This document shows positions 1 to 8,576 of a stretch of DNA of 64,000 nucleotides, in pieces (the stretch's first letter is position 1; each line of letters opens with the position of its first letter). The notes beneath the pieces are model-generated. The model saw only the letters and a list, made by a program, of their open reading frames with translations, was not told the origin of the DNA and did no database searches. Source of the stretch: Methylomonas koyamae (GTDB taxonomy: Bacteria > Pseudomonadota > Gammaproteobacteria > Methylococcales > Methylomonadaceae). The position numbers and the translations under genes were made by a program. The stretch covers positions 1 through 64,000 of the forward strand of contig NZ_LUUK01000172.1 of the NCBI RefSeq assembly GCF_001644025.1, written 5' to 3'.

Positions 1-27
1 TCCTTCAAAGATCGCTTACGTTAGACG

Positions 28-543
28 TCACTTTGCGTTGGCAGGCAAGAGTTGCTTGAAGGCCGATTGAAGGATGTTCAGGCGCGATTCAATCAAGGGC
101 TTGATTTCAAGAGCCATTCTTGGATCCCCATGAATTCTGCTGACAAAAGTTGGTAGCGTAACCGACAAGAGGTCGCCGTCTGTGCCATATCTCTTGAGCG
201 CAGCTGTAGCGACTTGTATAAGTGAGGAGGTTCCGTATACTGCACGCATCTCCGGTGGAAGCTCTTCGCTTGACTCTGCTTCAAAGGTCTTCACGTATAC
301 CTTCTCGGCTGCCAATATGGCCTTGTCCAGAAGTTCCGGACGAACTTCGTTTCGAATAATGTCTCGACAGATGCTTCCCATGAGAAATGACAGCTCACAG
401 GTTACTGCATTGTTTGGAAGGTCGGTCTTCCTAAAGTCCGATGCGACTTCCCAGTTCTTATCCGGATCGGTTGCCATGAACATCAGATTTCCGGCCAGTT
501 CTTCCAAGGGCAGGGAGTCTTGCTTCTTCTTGCGCCAGAACAT
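28..543 (-). CDS. Hypothetical 171-aa cytoplasmic protein
   Basis: I do not recognise this protein. It starts with a basic stretch (MFWRKKKQ), has no signal peptide or membrane segment, and looks mostly helical, with a mixed acidic/basic composition and single Cys residues near 49 and 58. The stop codon is inside the window, so the frame is complete. Base composition looks less GC-rich than radA nearby, which hints at acquisition. A 37-bp element upstream (590-626) recurs upstream of another orphan gene (start 21015). Heptamers of the integron core form GTTRRRY lie on both sides in the orientation a cassette would need: GTTAGGC before the start and, on the complementary strand, GTTAGAC just after the stop. 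No complete attC could be built, so cassette origin is only a possibility. Confidence 0.6.
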   Translation of the reverse strand: MFWRKKKQDSLPLEELAGNLMFMATDPDKNWEVASDFRKTDLPNNAVTCELSFLMGSICRDIIRNEVRPELLDKAILAAEKVYVKTFEAESSEELPPEMRAVYGTSSLIQVATAALKRYGTDGDLLSVTLPTFVSRIHGDPRMALEIKPLIESRLNILQSAFKQLLPANAK

Positions 544-915
544 GTGAGTAGTCCTCTTGGTTAACGGGTCTGAAGGGTGGACTTGTGACGCCTAACTAGT
601 TATTAGAAAGTTTCCGTATATCCACCGAAGGCAAATAGGTAGTACCGGCCAACATCACATTGCCGACATTGAATCAGATCAGGCGATAGACCGCAATGGG
701 GCTGCGCCTGACCTAAAAGCTGCGACAATCAGTCACTCGCAAGCTTAGAAACTTAGCTAGCGCTGCTGCGTCACCCGATTTCCGCCCGAACCGCAGGTTT
801 TTCATCAATGCCGATAGCGGTCGAAAAACTGCAAAGCAGGAAAATTTTGCTATGTAAGACAACCTAAGGCTCATAATACCGAGCCAAATTTTGCGCCAAC
901 GAATCAGGAGCCGCC
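544..915. other. Intergenic region between divergent genes
   Basis: No convincing gene is seen in these 372 bases. They contain the 37-bp repeat at 590-626. Just before the antitoxin gene there is a weak promoter-like pair (TTGCTA at 847-852, CATAAT at 872-877, spacing 19) and an AGGAG ribosome-binding site at 905-909. The rest shows no clear structure. Confidence 0.4.
590..626 (-). repeat. 37-bp dispersed element, copy 1
   Basis: This stretch aligns without gaps to 21029-21065, with 30 of 37 positions identical by eye. Each copy lies upstream of a small orphan gene on the minus strand (start codons at 543 and 21015). On the minus strand the element ends in GTTAGGC, which fits the GTTRRRY integron core consensus. 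The matching inverted half (RYYYAAC) further upstream was not found. Confidence 0.55.
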
Positions 916-1206
916 ATGAGTATTGCCGTCACCGATATAGTGCCGCTTTCCGAAGCCTGGACTCAGTTATCCGCTTGGGCGAGCGAGGCGCAAACCGGCA
1001 AGAAAAAAAACGGCGAAAGCGTAGCGGCGTTGATCGGCGCGGAACGCTTGGATCGTTACCATCGCCTGGAACGGGCGCATATCCACTTATTGTTATTGCA
1101 TGAAATCGAACGCGGATTGGCCGATGTAGCGGCGGGGTGCCACCAGGATGCCCGCGAAGCCTTGAAGCAAATCAAACAAGCTCGGGCAAATTCGGCATCC
1201 GTTTGA
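916..1206 (+). CDS. Phd/YefM-like antitoxin of a decayed type II TA pair
   Basis: A 96-residue protein that resembles the Phd/YefM-type antitoxins beginning MSIAVTDIVPLSEA and continuing into a segment like NGES-ALI-AERLD-YHRLER. Such antitoxins bind their RelE/ParE toxin and repress their own promoter. Compared with the family pattern as I remember it, the segment between residues 25 and 35 is shortened (AQTGKKKNGES), so the DNA-binding half may be damaged. ATG at 916 follows AGGAG by 6 bases. The downstream toxin overlaps the stop codon and is clearly broken, so the protein is either a solo antitoxin or relic expression. Confidence 0.7.
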   Translation: MSIAVTDIVPLSEAWTQLSAWASEAQTGKKKNGESVAALIGAERLDRYHRLERAHIHLLLLHEIERGLADVAAGCHQDAREALKQIKQARANSASV

Positions 1207-1353
1207 ACCGCTCTGTAGGTTTTGCCGATCACTTTCTCGCCAATTTGCAAGACATCAACAGCAAATTGTACCGGCCGACGCATGTATCCGCTCGCTATTA
1301 AACACCACCAACAACTCGGCTATGACTTGGCTGGCTTGTGGCTAAATCGTTAA
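1203..1353 (+). pseudogene. RelE/ParE-type toxin remnant with internal deletion
   Basis: Starting from a TTG that overlaps the antitoxin stop, the frame reads LNRSVGFADHFLANLQDI and stops at 1299. A second frame from 1282 reads MYPLAIKHHQQLGYDLAGLW and ends at 1353. The first matches the usual beginning, and the second the usual end, of RelE/ParE toxins partnered with this antitoxin type. In an intact toxin these ends are separated by most of the protein. The central part has therefore been deleted and the two ends joined out of frame. No active toxin can be made. Recognition rests on remembered family sequence, not an alignment. Confidence 0.65.
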
Positions 1354-1365
1354 ACCTTTATCGCT

Positions 1366-2733
1366 ATGGCTAAAAAAACCAAATCCGCCTACGTCTGCAC
1401 CGAGTGCGGCGCCGATTATCCCGGCTGGTCCGGGCAATGCAATCAGTGCGGGGCGTGGAACAGCATCAAGGAGGTGCAGTTGGGTGGCGGCAAGACCGCG
1501 CGCGACAAATCCGGTTACGCCGGCGCGCGCAGCGAGGTGCGTTTGCTGTCCGAGGTCAATTTGGCCCAGGCCGAGCGGATTTCCAGCGGCCTGGCCGAGT
1601 TCGATCGGGTGCTGGGCGGCGGTATCGTCACCGGTAGCGTGGTGTTGATCGGCGGCGCGCCGGGGGCCGGCAAGAGCACCATTCTGTTGCAGGCCATCGC
1701 CCATATCGCCCGGCATTTGCCGGTGTTGTACGTGTCCGGCGAGGAGTCCTTGCAGCAGATCGCCGAACGCGCCCACCGTCTGCAATTGAATACCGTCGGC
1801 ATCAAGATGCTGGCCGAAACCTCGGTACAGCAGATTTGCCAAGTCTTGGACGAGGAACAGCCCAAGGTGGTGATCATCGATTCGATTCAAGTCATGTACA
1901 CCGCCGATTCCGATTCGGCGCCAGGCTCGGTGTCGCAGGTGCGCGAATCCGCCAGCTATTTGACCCAATACGCCAAGCGCAGTGGCGTGTCATTTTTCAT
2001 GGTCGGTCACGTGACCAAAGACCAGTCGCTGGCCGGGCCGATGACCTTGAGCCATATCGTCGATGCGCAAGTGGTGTTGTCGTCCACCGACGACTCGCGC
2101 TTTAGAGTATTGCGCGCCGACAAGAACCGTTTCGGCAGCGTCGGCGAATTGGGCTTTTTCGCGATGGAAAGCAGCGGTTTGAAGGAAGTGAAAAACCCGT
2201 CGGCGATGTTTTTATCCCGCGCGGAAAAGCCGTCGCCGGGCAGCGTCGTGACGGTACTCTGGGAAGGCACGCGGCCGCTGCTGGTGGAGATTCAGGCCTT
2301 GGTCACCGAAAGCCAATACGGCAATCCGCGCCGCTTGGCGGTGGGTTTGGATCAAAACCGGCTGGCAATGCTGTTGGCCGTGCTGTCGCGCCACGGCGGC
2401 ATCTTCACCGGCAACGACGAGATTTACGCCAACGTGGTCGGCGGCATCAAGGTATCCGAAACCAGCACCGATCTGGCGATCCTGGTCGGGGTGGTATCCA
2501 GCCTAAGAGACCGCATCATTCCCTACGACACGGTGTTTTTCGGCGAGGTGGGCTTGAACGGCGAGATCCGCCCGGTCGCCAACGGCCATGCTCGGCTCAA
2601 CGAAGCCGCCAAGCACGGCTTCAAGAAGGCGATTATTCCTAAGAGCAACAAGCCCAAGGACCCTATCAAGAATCTGGAGATACACGCGGTCAGCAACATT
2701 CAGGAAGCGCTGGCGGTATTGGCCGAGCTTTAA
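1366..2733 (+). CDS. radA: DNA repair protein RadA (Sms)
   Basis: RadA is a RecA-like, DnaB-type ATPase that drives branch migration and processing of recombination intermediates. All family parts are visible in 455 residues, the usual length. There is an N-terminal zinc finger with Cys 11, 14, 25 and 28, Walker A GGAPGAGKST at 96-105, the RadA signature KNRFG near residue 253, and a C-terminal Lon-protease-like domain from about residue 290. The ATG at 1366 fits the family start MAKKTKSAYVC. The gene stands alone. Its stop overlaps the stop of the convergent gene on the minus strand by a few bases. No terminator hairpin was seen in that overlap. Confidence 0.97.
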   Translation: MAKKTKSAYVCTECGADYPGWSGQCNQCGAWNSIKEVQLGGGKTARDKSGYAGARSEVRLLSEVNLAQAERISSGLAEFDRVLGGGIVTGSVVLIGGAPGAGKSTILLQAIAHIARHLPVLYVSGEESLQQIAERAHRLQLNTVGIKMLAETSVQQICQVLDEEQPKVVIIDSIQVMYTADSDSAPGSVSQVRESASYLTQYAKRSGVSFFMVGHVTKDQSLAGPMTLSHIVDAQVVLSSTDDSRFRVLRADKNRFGSVGELGFFAMESSGLKEVKNPSAMFLSRAEKPSPGSVVTVLWEGTRPLLVEIQALVTESQYGNPRRLAVGLDQNRLAMLLAVLSRHGGIFTGNDEIYANVVGGIKVSETSTDLAILVGVVSSLRDRIIPYDTVFFGEVGLNGEIRPVANGHARLNEAAKHGFKKAIIPKSNKPKDPIKNLEIHAVSNIQEALAVLAEL

Positions 2734-3323
2734 CGCAGACTGTCCAGCACTTCGCGCAAGCGGTTTTGGATCGCCCGCAACCGCTGTAACTCGGCGATCT
2801 CCGGAAATTGGCTGGCGCCGGCATCGACCGCGTAAAATTCGACGCTGTGCCGGTGTTCCGGTAACGCCAGCTCGATGCGCGTGGTTGGCGCGTCGGCGAT
2901 ATTGAATAAACGCCCGTCGGCGGCCCGCAAGGCCCGTATCCGTTCGGCGATCGAGGCGGCGGCAAGATCGGGCAAGCGCTGGTCGGCCAGCAGATACGTC
3001 AACAAGGCTTGCACCTCGGCCGGCGCCAGTTGGCGGCTGCGATCCGCGCCGTCGCCGAACCAGGCGGCGGACCCGGTCAAGCGGCCGCCGGCCGTCAACG
3101 TCAGTAACGGCGAGTCGGCCGGCCGGGACTGCATTCCGCCGGCCAAATCGAAACGCAGTATCACCGCGTCGGCGTCGGCCGGCAACGCATACCCGCCAGC
3201 CCCGGCCGGCCCCGACAACGCCAGACCCAATACCAGCCAGACCCGCGCCGGAAACGCCCGCCACCATCGGCGGGCCGAGCAGCCGGATGCGCGCCGATGC
3301 CGACCGCTACCCGCGCCCGCCAT
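2730..3323 (-). CDS. Hypothetical exported protein, coupled to metallopeptidase gene
   Basis: A 197-residue protein of unknown family. The start at 3323 was chosen because its ATG overlaps the stop of the upstream peptidase gene as TGATG, the classical arrangement for translational coupling. A longer reading to 3386 would run into the peptidase coding region. After an Arg-rich N-terminus there is a hydrophobic segment (WLVLGLALSGPAGAG), consistent with a signal peptide or anchor. The rest is a soluble domain with an Ala/Arg-rich helical C-terminus. Coupling suggests that it works with the secreted protease, perhaps as a partner or inhibitor, but nothing in the sequence proves this. Confidence 0.65.
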   Translation of the reverse strand: MAGAGSGRHRRASGCSARRWWRAFPARVWLVLGLALSGPAGAGGYALPADADAVILRFDLAGGMQSRPADSPLLTLTAGGRLTGSAAWFGDGADRSRQLAPAEVQALLTYLLADQRLPDLAAASIAERIRALRAADGRLFNIADAPTTRIELALPEHRHSVEFYAVDAGASQFPEIAELQRLRAIQNRLREVLDSLR

Positions 3324-4150
3324 CAAGCCGGCCGGCGTCGGCCGGGCAATCCGACGAATCCCAGCAGCGCGCCCGCGAACATCCATAGCGAAGCCGGCAG
3401 CGGCACCGGCGCGACCACGGAATAACCCAGGTCGCGGAACGACTGTATCGTGGTATTACTCAAAAAGGCAGGCGCATTCAGCCAGCCGGTCATCAGTTCG
3501 TAACGCATGTCGTGGCCTTCGGTATCGACGATGCCGGTATTGGCGGCACCTTTGTCGACCTCGTTCCAATGGCCGTCGGCGGTACCGCTGCCGCCGCCCT
3601 GTTCCACCGGTACGTAAGTCGCGCCGGCTTGACCGAATTCGCTACGGTAGGCCGCCACCCCATATTCGCCGGTGTATTGGCCGCTGCCGCTGGTGTATAA
3701 GCCATTGGCTTCCCACAAGGTACCAAAGCCCAGCACGTGAGCCATTTCGTGCTCGATCACCGATAAGAACGTGCCGTTGCTGATCATGTTGGCGATGTCG
3801 GCGGTATCGAATTTCATGTCGCCAAGCCGGGTAAGCGAGTAGCCGCCGGTGTTGTAACGACTGGTTTGCCAGGTCTGGGTAGGTCCGGCCGAGCCGAGGG
3901 TTCCGCCGCTACCGTCGATGGCCGCCGCCGAGGCGCTGATCGTGACGCCGTTGATGCGTTGATCAGTTACCGCGCTATCGTAGCCGGTGATAATGGATTC
4001 CCAAAATCCGGCGGCGTCTTGGAAATAGCTTTCCTGTTCGCTGGTCAAGCCGCTAAAGTTCAAATTGATCTGAAACGATGCGGCGTCGGCCTGACCGACC
4101 GCCAGCATCAAACCGGCGGCAACTCCGGCCCATTTCCTTTCACTGCACAT
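3323..4150 (-). CDS. Leishmanolysin-like zinc metallopeptidase with VPLPA sorting tail
   Basis: A predicted secreted zinc protease of 275 residues. Residues 1-23 form a signal peptide ending ADA. The zinc site HEMAHVLGFG lies near residue 138. A further candidate zinc ligand (GHWNE) and the ELMTGW Met-turn follow, as in bacterial relatives of leishmanolysin (M8-like). The C-terminus is a tripartite sorting signal: VPLPASLW, a hydrophobic segment, then GRRRPA. This is the VPLPA variant of PEP-CTERM, normally recognised by an exosortase linked to exopolysaccharide export. No exosortase is in this window. The start is supported by AGGAGG just upstream. The second gene of the unit overlaps the stop. 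Confidence 0.85.
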   Translation of the reverse strand: MCSERKWAGVAAGLMLAVGQADAASFQINLNFSGLTSEQESYFQDAAGFWESIITGYDSAVTDQRINGVTISASAAAIDGSGGTLGSAGPTQTWQTSRYNTGGYSLTRLGDMKFDTADIANMISNGTFLSVIEHEMAHVLGFGTLWEANGLYTSGSGQYTGEYGVAAYRSEFGQAGATYVPVEQGGGSGTADGHWNEVDKGAANTGIVDTEGHDMRYELMTGWLNAPAFLSNTTIQSFRDLGYSVVAPVPLPASLWMFAGALLGFVGLPGRRRPA

Positions 4151-4418
4151 GCTTCCTCCTGATTGTTAAAGTCGATCGCAAACGCCGCCCCCTGAATATC
4201 CGCTACGGAGCGACCGTGGATGAATTTTAACCGGCAAGGCGCGTAAAACCATGCCTGGAAAGGTAAATTTTGGTAAACGCGGCGCTGGAGAATGGCCCGG
4301 TTGGCGAAAACCGCCCGGCGTGCCCGACCAGTGCCGCGATTGTCGGGTTTATAGTACAATTTGCGCCCGATTCTCGCCGTAGCGGCGCGCTAACTCAACA
4401 ACACAGCAGGTTCAGACG

Positions 4419-5345
4419 ATGACAACGATGGATGACAGAGACGGTTGGATATGGCTAGACGGCCAATGGGTCGCTTGGCGCGATGCGAAAGTGCATGTAC
4501 TGACTCATACCCTGCATTACGGCTGCGGCGTCTTCGAAGGCTTGCGCGCCTATAAAACCGACGCCGGCACCGCGATTTTCAAACTGGCCGAGCATACCGA
4601 CCGCCTGTACCGTTCCGCGCATATCATGAACATGAAAATGCCGTTTTCCAAGGACGAAATCAATCAGGCTCACCGCGACGCGGTCGCCAAGAACAACCTG
4701 GACAGTGCCTACATCCGCAGCATGGTGTTCTTCGGCTCCGAAGGCATGGGATTGCGCGCCGACAACCTGAAAGTACACGTGATGGTTGCCGCCTGGACCT
4801 GGGGCGCGTATCTGGGCGCGGAAAACATGGAAAAAGGCATTCGCATCCGTACCTCGTCCTATACCCGCAACCACGTCAACAGCACCATGTGCAAGGCCAA
4901 GGCCAACGGTAATTACATCAACTCCATCCTGGCGCTTCAGGAAGCCTTGTCCACCGGTTACGACGAAGCGCTGTTGCTGGACCATGAAGGCTTCTGCGCC
5001 GAAGGCAGCGGCGAGAACCTGTTCATCGTCCGCAACGGCAAGCTGTACACGCCGGAAACCACCTCGGCGTTGGAAGGCATCACCCGCGATACCTTGATCA
5101 CGATCGCTCGCGAGCAAGGCTACGAAGTCATCGAAAAACGCATTACCCGCGACGAAGTTTACGTGGCCGACGAAGCCTTCTTTACCGGCTCCGCCGCAGA
5201 AGTGACGCCGATCCGCCAGTACGACAACCGCGACATCGGTTCCGGCAGCCGGGGACCTGTCACCGAAAAACTGCAAGCCTTGTACTTCGATTACGTTCAC
5301 GGCCGCCGCGCCGACCGCAAGGAGTGGTTGAGCTTGGTGTCCTAA
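4419..5345 (+). CDS. ilvE: Branched-chain amino acid aminotransferase
   Basis: A PLP-dependent fold-type IV aminotransferase that transfers the amino group between glutamate and the keto acids of Leu, Ile and Val in the cytoplasm. Its 308 residues match family size. Visible signatures are the N-terminal LHYGCGVFEGLRAY, the PLP lysine at 161 in CKAKANGNY, and the C-terminal half with AEGSGENLF and EVTPI. A TACAAT-like -10 sequence lies at 4355-4360 without a good -35. The gene ends 6 bases before waaF, so the two are probably cotranscribed. Confidence 0.96.
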   Translation: MTTMDDRDGWIWLDGQWVAWRDAKVHVLTHTLHYGCGVFEGLRAYKTDAGTAIFKLAEHTDRLYRSAHIMNMKMPFSKDEINQAHRDAVAKNNLDSAYIRSMVFFGSEGMGLRADNLKVHVMVAAWTWGAYLGAENMEKGIRIRTSSYTRNHVNSTMCKAKANGNYINSILALQEALSTGYDEALLLDHEGFCAEGSGENLFIVRNGKLYTPETTSALEGITRDTLITIAREQGYEVIEKRITRDEVYVADEAFFTGSAAEVTPIRQYDNRDIGSGSRGPVTEKLQALYFDYVHGRRADRKEWLSLVS

Positions 5346-5351
5346 GCCAAC

Positions 5352-6359
5352 GTGCCTTCCCCGCATCGCATCCTGGTCGTCGGCCCGTCCTGGGTCGGCG
5401 ACATGGTGATGGCCCAAAGCCTGTTCATCGCCCTCCAGCAACAACACCCCGAGTGTCACATCGACGTCCTGGCGCCGGCCTGGTCGCTGCCTCTGTTGGC
5501 GCGGATGCCGGAAGTGCGCGACGGCATCGCGATGCCGTTGGGGCACGGCGAGTTCGGGCTGAGCGCGCGTTTTAGACTGGGCCGGTCAATTCGCGGGCGT
5601 TATGACCGGGCCATCGTCCTGCCTAACTCGTGGAAGTCGGCTTTTATACCGTTTTTCGCCGGTATTCCCCAACGCACCGGCTATCTCGGCGAACTGCGCT
5701 GGGGCTTGCTGAACGACGCTCGCCGGCTGAATAAGCGCCGCTTGACGATGACGGTGCAACGCTTCGTCGCGCTGGGCCTGCCGGCCGACGCCGAACAACC
5801 GCCGGCCTATGCGTTTCCGAAATTGGCGATAACCGCCGAACAACGACAGCGAGTCGCAGACCAGTTTGAGGTGGCGACCGACACTAACATCTTGGCGCTC
5901 TGCCCCGGTGCCGAATACGGTCCGGCCAAACGCTGGCCGGCCGAGCATTTCGCCGCCGTCGCCAAGGCCAAACACGCGGAGGGTTGGCAGGTATGGCTGT
6001 TCGGATCGGATAAGGACCGCGAAGTGGCTAACGCCATCAACGATCTGACAGGCAGGGTTTGCCGCAATTTCGCCGGCGCAACCGCGCTGGCCGAAGCGGT
6101 CGATTTACTGTCGCTGGCCGATGCGGTCGTCAGCAACGACTCGGGCTTGATGCACGTCGCCGCCGCCCTGGACAAGCCGGTCGTCGCGCTGTACGGCTCG
6201 TCCGATCCGGGATTCACGCCGCCTTTACACCCCAACGCACGAATTCTGACCCTGGGCCTGGACTGCTCGCCGTGTTTCCAGCGTGACTGCCCACTCGGTC
6301 ACACCCGCTGTCTGGCCGACATCGCGCCGGAACGGGTATTAGCGCTACTCGCCCCCTGA
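5352..6359 (+). CDS. waaF: ADP-heptose:LPS heptosyltransferase II
   Basis: WaaF adds the second heptose to the LPS inner core at the cytoplasmic face of the inner membrane, using ADP-heptose. The GT9 pattern is clear: the N-terminus ILVVGPSWVGDMVMAQ is diagnostic, SNDSGLMHVAAAL and PVVALYGSSDP form the nucleotide-sugar region, and a Cys-containing tail (CSPCFQRDCPLGHTRC) is typical. The start is a GTG at 5352, giving MPSPHRILVV. No better ATG exists upstream. It lies directly between ilvE and waaC in one strand-consistent block. Confidence 0.95.
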   Translation: MPSPHRILVVGPSWVGDMVMAQSLFIALQQQHPECHIDVLAPAWSLPLLARMPEVRDGIAMPLGHGEFGLSARFRLGRSIRGRYDRAIVLPNSWKSAFIPFFAGIPQRTGYLGELRWGLLNDARRLNKRRLTMTVQRFVALGLPADAEQPPAYAFPKLAITAEQRQRVADQFEVATDTNILALCPGAEYGPAKRWPAEHFAAVAKAKHAEGWQVWLFGSDKDREVANAINDLTGRVCRNFAGATALAEAVDLLSLADAVVSNDSGLMHVAAALDKPVVALYGSSDPGFTPPLHPNARILTLGLDCSPCFQRDCPLGHTRCLADIAPERVLALLAP

Positions 6360-6363
6360 GCGG

Positions 6364-7380
6364 ATGAAAATCGCCATCGTCAAACTGTCCGCTCTGGGCG
6401 ACATCGTCCATGCGATGGTCGCGCTGCAATTTATCAAGGCCGCCCTGCCCGATAGTGAAATCGACTGGATCGTCGAGGCTGGCTTTGCCGGTGTCATCGA
6501 GCACAATCCGCACGTCAACCGAGTCCTGACCGTCAATCTGAAAGCGCTGAAATCGAACAAAGCCGCGATTTTTAGCGAAATTGCCAAGGTGCGCGGCTAT
6601 GCCGCCGCGAATTACGATCTGGTCATCGACGCCCAAGGCTTAATTAAATCGGCGCTGGTCGCGCGCCTGTTGTCGGCCAATTGCGTCGGATTCGACCGCG
6701 ATTCGATCCGGGAGAAATTCGCGGCCTGGTTTTATCGGGAAACCGTGGCGTTTCCCTACGATGCCAACACGATAGACCGCAACGTCGCGGTGCTGACCCA
6801 ACCGCTGGGCCTGGACATCGGCCCCGACCGGATTTTAGCCAAACAACCCTTTCTGTACTTCACGCCGCCGACCGCCGAGTTGAACGAGTACTTCGCACCG
6901 GACCAAGCCAACGTCATTTTGGTGATCGGCTCGACCTGGGCCAGCCGCAATTATCCGCTGGAGCAGTACCTGCGGGTCATTTTCGGCTTGGAAGCTAATA
7001 TGCTGATTTGCTGGGGCAGCCAGCAAGAACACTGGATGGCGCAATGGCTGGCCGAACGTAGTCTGGCGCGGCCGCTGCCGAAACTGAGTTTTAACGACCT
7101 AAAGGCCGCGATTGCCCGTTGCGACCTGTTGATCGGCAACGACACCGGACCGACCCACATGGCTTGGGGTTTGAACCGGCCATCGATTACGCTGTTCGGA
7201 CCGACGCCGGTCAGCCGAGTTTACCAGACGGCCATCAACAAGGTGTTGAAGTCGCCGTCCGTCGTCGACCCCTTCAAACTGAACAAGCTGGATTTCTCGA
7301 TCAATCAAATCAAGGCCGACAGTGTCGTGGAGTTGGCGAGAAGCTTGCTGCCGGCCCGCGCTAAAAGCCAACCGGGCTAA
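6364..7380 (+). CDS. waaC: LPS heptosyltransferase I
   Basis: WaaC attaches the first heptose to Kdo2-lipid A. The 338-residue protein begins MKIAIVKLSALGDIVHAM, the standard WaaC start, and carries VIDAQGLIKSALVARL and LIGNDTGPTHMAWGL, the GT9 substrate-binding motifs. The ATG lies 4 bases after the waaF stop. Together with waaF it means the organism builds a heptose-containing inner core. The convergent HD-GYP gene ends 15 bases beyond. Confidence 0.95.
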   Translation: MKIAIVKLSALGDIVHAMVALQFIKAALPDSEIDWIVEAGFAGVIEHNPHVNRVLTVNLKALKSNKAAIFSEIAKVRGYAAANYDLVIDAQGLIKSALVARLLSANCVGFDRDSIREKFAAWFYRETVAFPYDANTIDRNVAVLTQPLGLDIGPDRILAKQPFLYFTPPTAELNEYFAPDQANVILVIGSTWASRNYPLEQYLRVIFGLEANMLICWGSQQEHWMAQWLAERSLARPLPKLSFNDLKAAIARCDLLIGNDTGPTHMAWGLNRPSITLFGPTPVSRVYQTAINKVLKSPSVVDPFKLNKLDFSINQIKADSVVELARSLLPARAKSQPG

Positions 7381-7395
7381 GTTTCGCCGACGGCT

Positions 7396-8556
7396 TTAAT
7401 GGCCCCCGCATTGCCGCAGGTAATAGCGGACAAATCGGGCAATCGGGTCCGCCAACGACAGTATGCGGACGATTTCACTCGCCGATACCCTCACCGTGCG
7501 ATTGGGATCGGCGGCAAAATCAAGCAACTCCTTCGCCGAATTGGTGACCGGCCTTAGGCTAAGCGCGCCGAATTCGGATGCCGGAATGTCTCCAACCACG
7601 GCCAACTCGCCGCCGGCCAGTTCGACCAAACAACCCGGCGGCCAAACGCCTAGCGCCCGCACGAAATCGGCCGTCAAATCGCCGTCGAATAGCCGCGCTC
7701 CGGCGTTATAAATGCTTGCCAAGGCTTGTAAACCGCTCATCGCCGGGCGACCGGCGTGTTCCCAGCACAAATCCTCGCACTCGGCGGCCATCGCCGCGAT
7801 TTGCCCCGCTCTGCTCAAATCTCCCCCGCCGAGTCCGCGCGGATAGCCGCTGCCGTCCGCTCGTTCATGGTGCTTTAGCACGATGTCCAATACCTCGATC
7901 GGTACGTCGGAAGCCGCCAGCAACATATCGCGTCCGCATTGCGGATGCTGCCGAAACAAAGCCGTTTCGCCGGCATCCAGGGGCCGCTCGGCCGCTCGTA
8001 TCGCGTCCGGCAAACGTTGTAGGCCAATGTCGAGTAACAGCGCGCCGCTGCCCAAGTGTCTTAAAGCCTCGGCCGACAGTCCTGTCGCCAGCCCCCAAAC
8101 CAACGCCAACGCGGCGGCATTGACCGCTTTCGCGGCCGGGTCCGGTTGGGTGTCGCGCATCAAGCCCCCCCAAACCCGCCCGGAGTCCGGCGAAATCCCC
8201 TGCTCCAACTCCGCCGCCAGCTTATCAACCGTCGCAAAATCCAGCGTATTTTCCGCCGCCGCGCGCCGCAAAACGTCGGCGTAGCCGAGACGAACCGCCG
8301 CGTAACAGCCTTCCCAAGTCGTCGTATCCAGATCCGCGCTCGAGGGAATCGCGCCGGCCGGCGGCGAATCGCTAATATCCTTGCCTTTGGCGGTGTCAAT
8401 GCACACAAACCGGCAATACTCGCGCAAGGTCGCGACTTGTTTGGCCGAGGTCACCGGAAAGCGGGTTCGAAAAAACGGCAAGTCCAGCCATTTTCGATCG
8501 GTATCGACGATATACATCCCGATCTCCAGCTGCTCGGCGTTAATTTTTTTGATCAT
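7396..8556 (-). CDS. HD-GYP-family protein with degenerate HD motif
   Basis: A 386-residue protein with the DUF3391 N-terminus typical of HD-GYP proteins (IKKINAEQLEIGMYIVDTD) followed by an HD-GYP-like domain. Where active members read HDIGK, this one reads LLLDIGLQRLP near residue 175. The metal-binding His is replaced by Leu and the Lys is lost, while the later HHERADGSGYPRGL (about residue 230) is intact. Loss of the first metal ligand makes c-di-GMP hydrolysis unlikely, so it may act as a c-di-GMP sensor or partner protein. It follows the intact HD-GYP gene by 20 bases on the same strand, so the two are probably one transcript. Confidence 0.88.
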   Translation of the reverse strand: MIKKINAEQLEIGMYIVDTDRKWLDLPFFRTRFPVTSAKQVATLREYCRFVCIDTAKGKDISDSPPAGAIPSSADLDTTTWEGCYAAVRLGYADVLRRAAAENTLDFATVDKLAAELEQGISPDSGRVWGGLMRDTQPDPAAKAVNAAALALVWGLATGLSAEALRHLGSGALLLDIGLQRLPDAIRAAERPLDAGETALFRQHPQCGRDMLLAASDVPIEVLDIVLKHHERADGSGYPRGLGGGDLSRAGQIAAMAAECEDLCWEHAGRPAMSGLQALASIYNAGARLFDGDLTADFVRALGVWPPGCLVELAGGELAVVGDIPASEFGALSLRPVTNSAKELLDFAADPNRTVRVSASEIVRILSLADPIARFVRYYLRQCGGH

Positions 8557-8576
8557 GCCAGCCGTCCGCCGCGCCC

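Noticed and set aside
590..760. Complete integron attC site upstream of the 171-aa gene
   Set aside because: Only one core heptamer is present. No GTT-containing partner core occurs on the plus strand up to 760, so no attC fold can be drawn.
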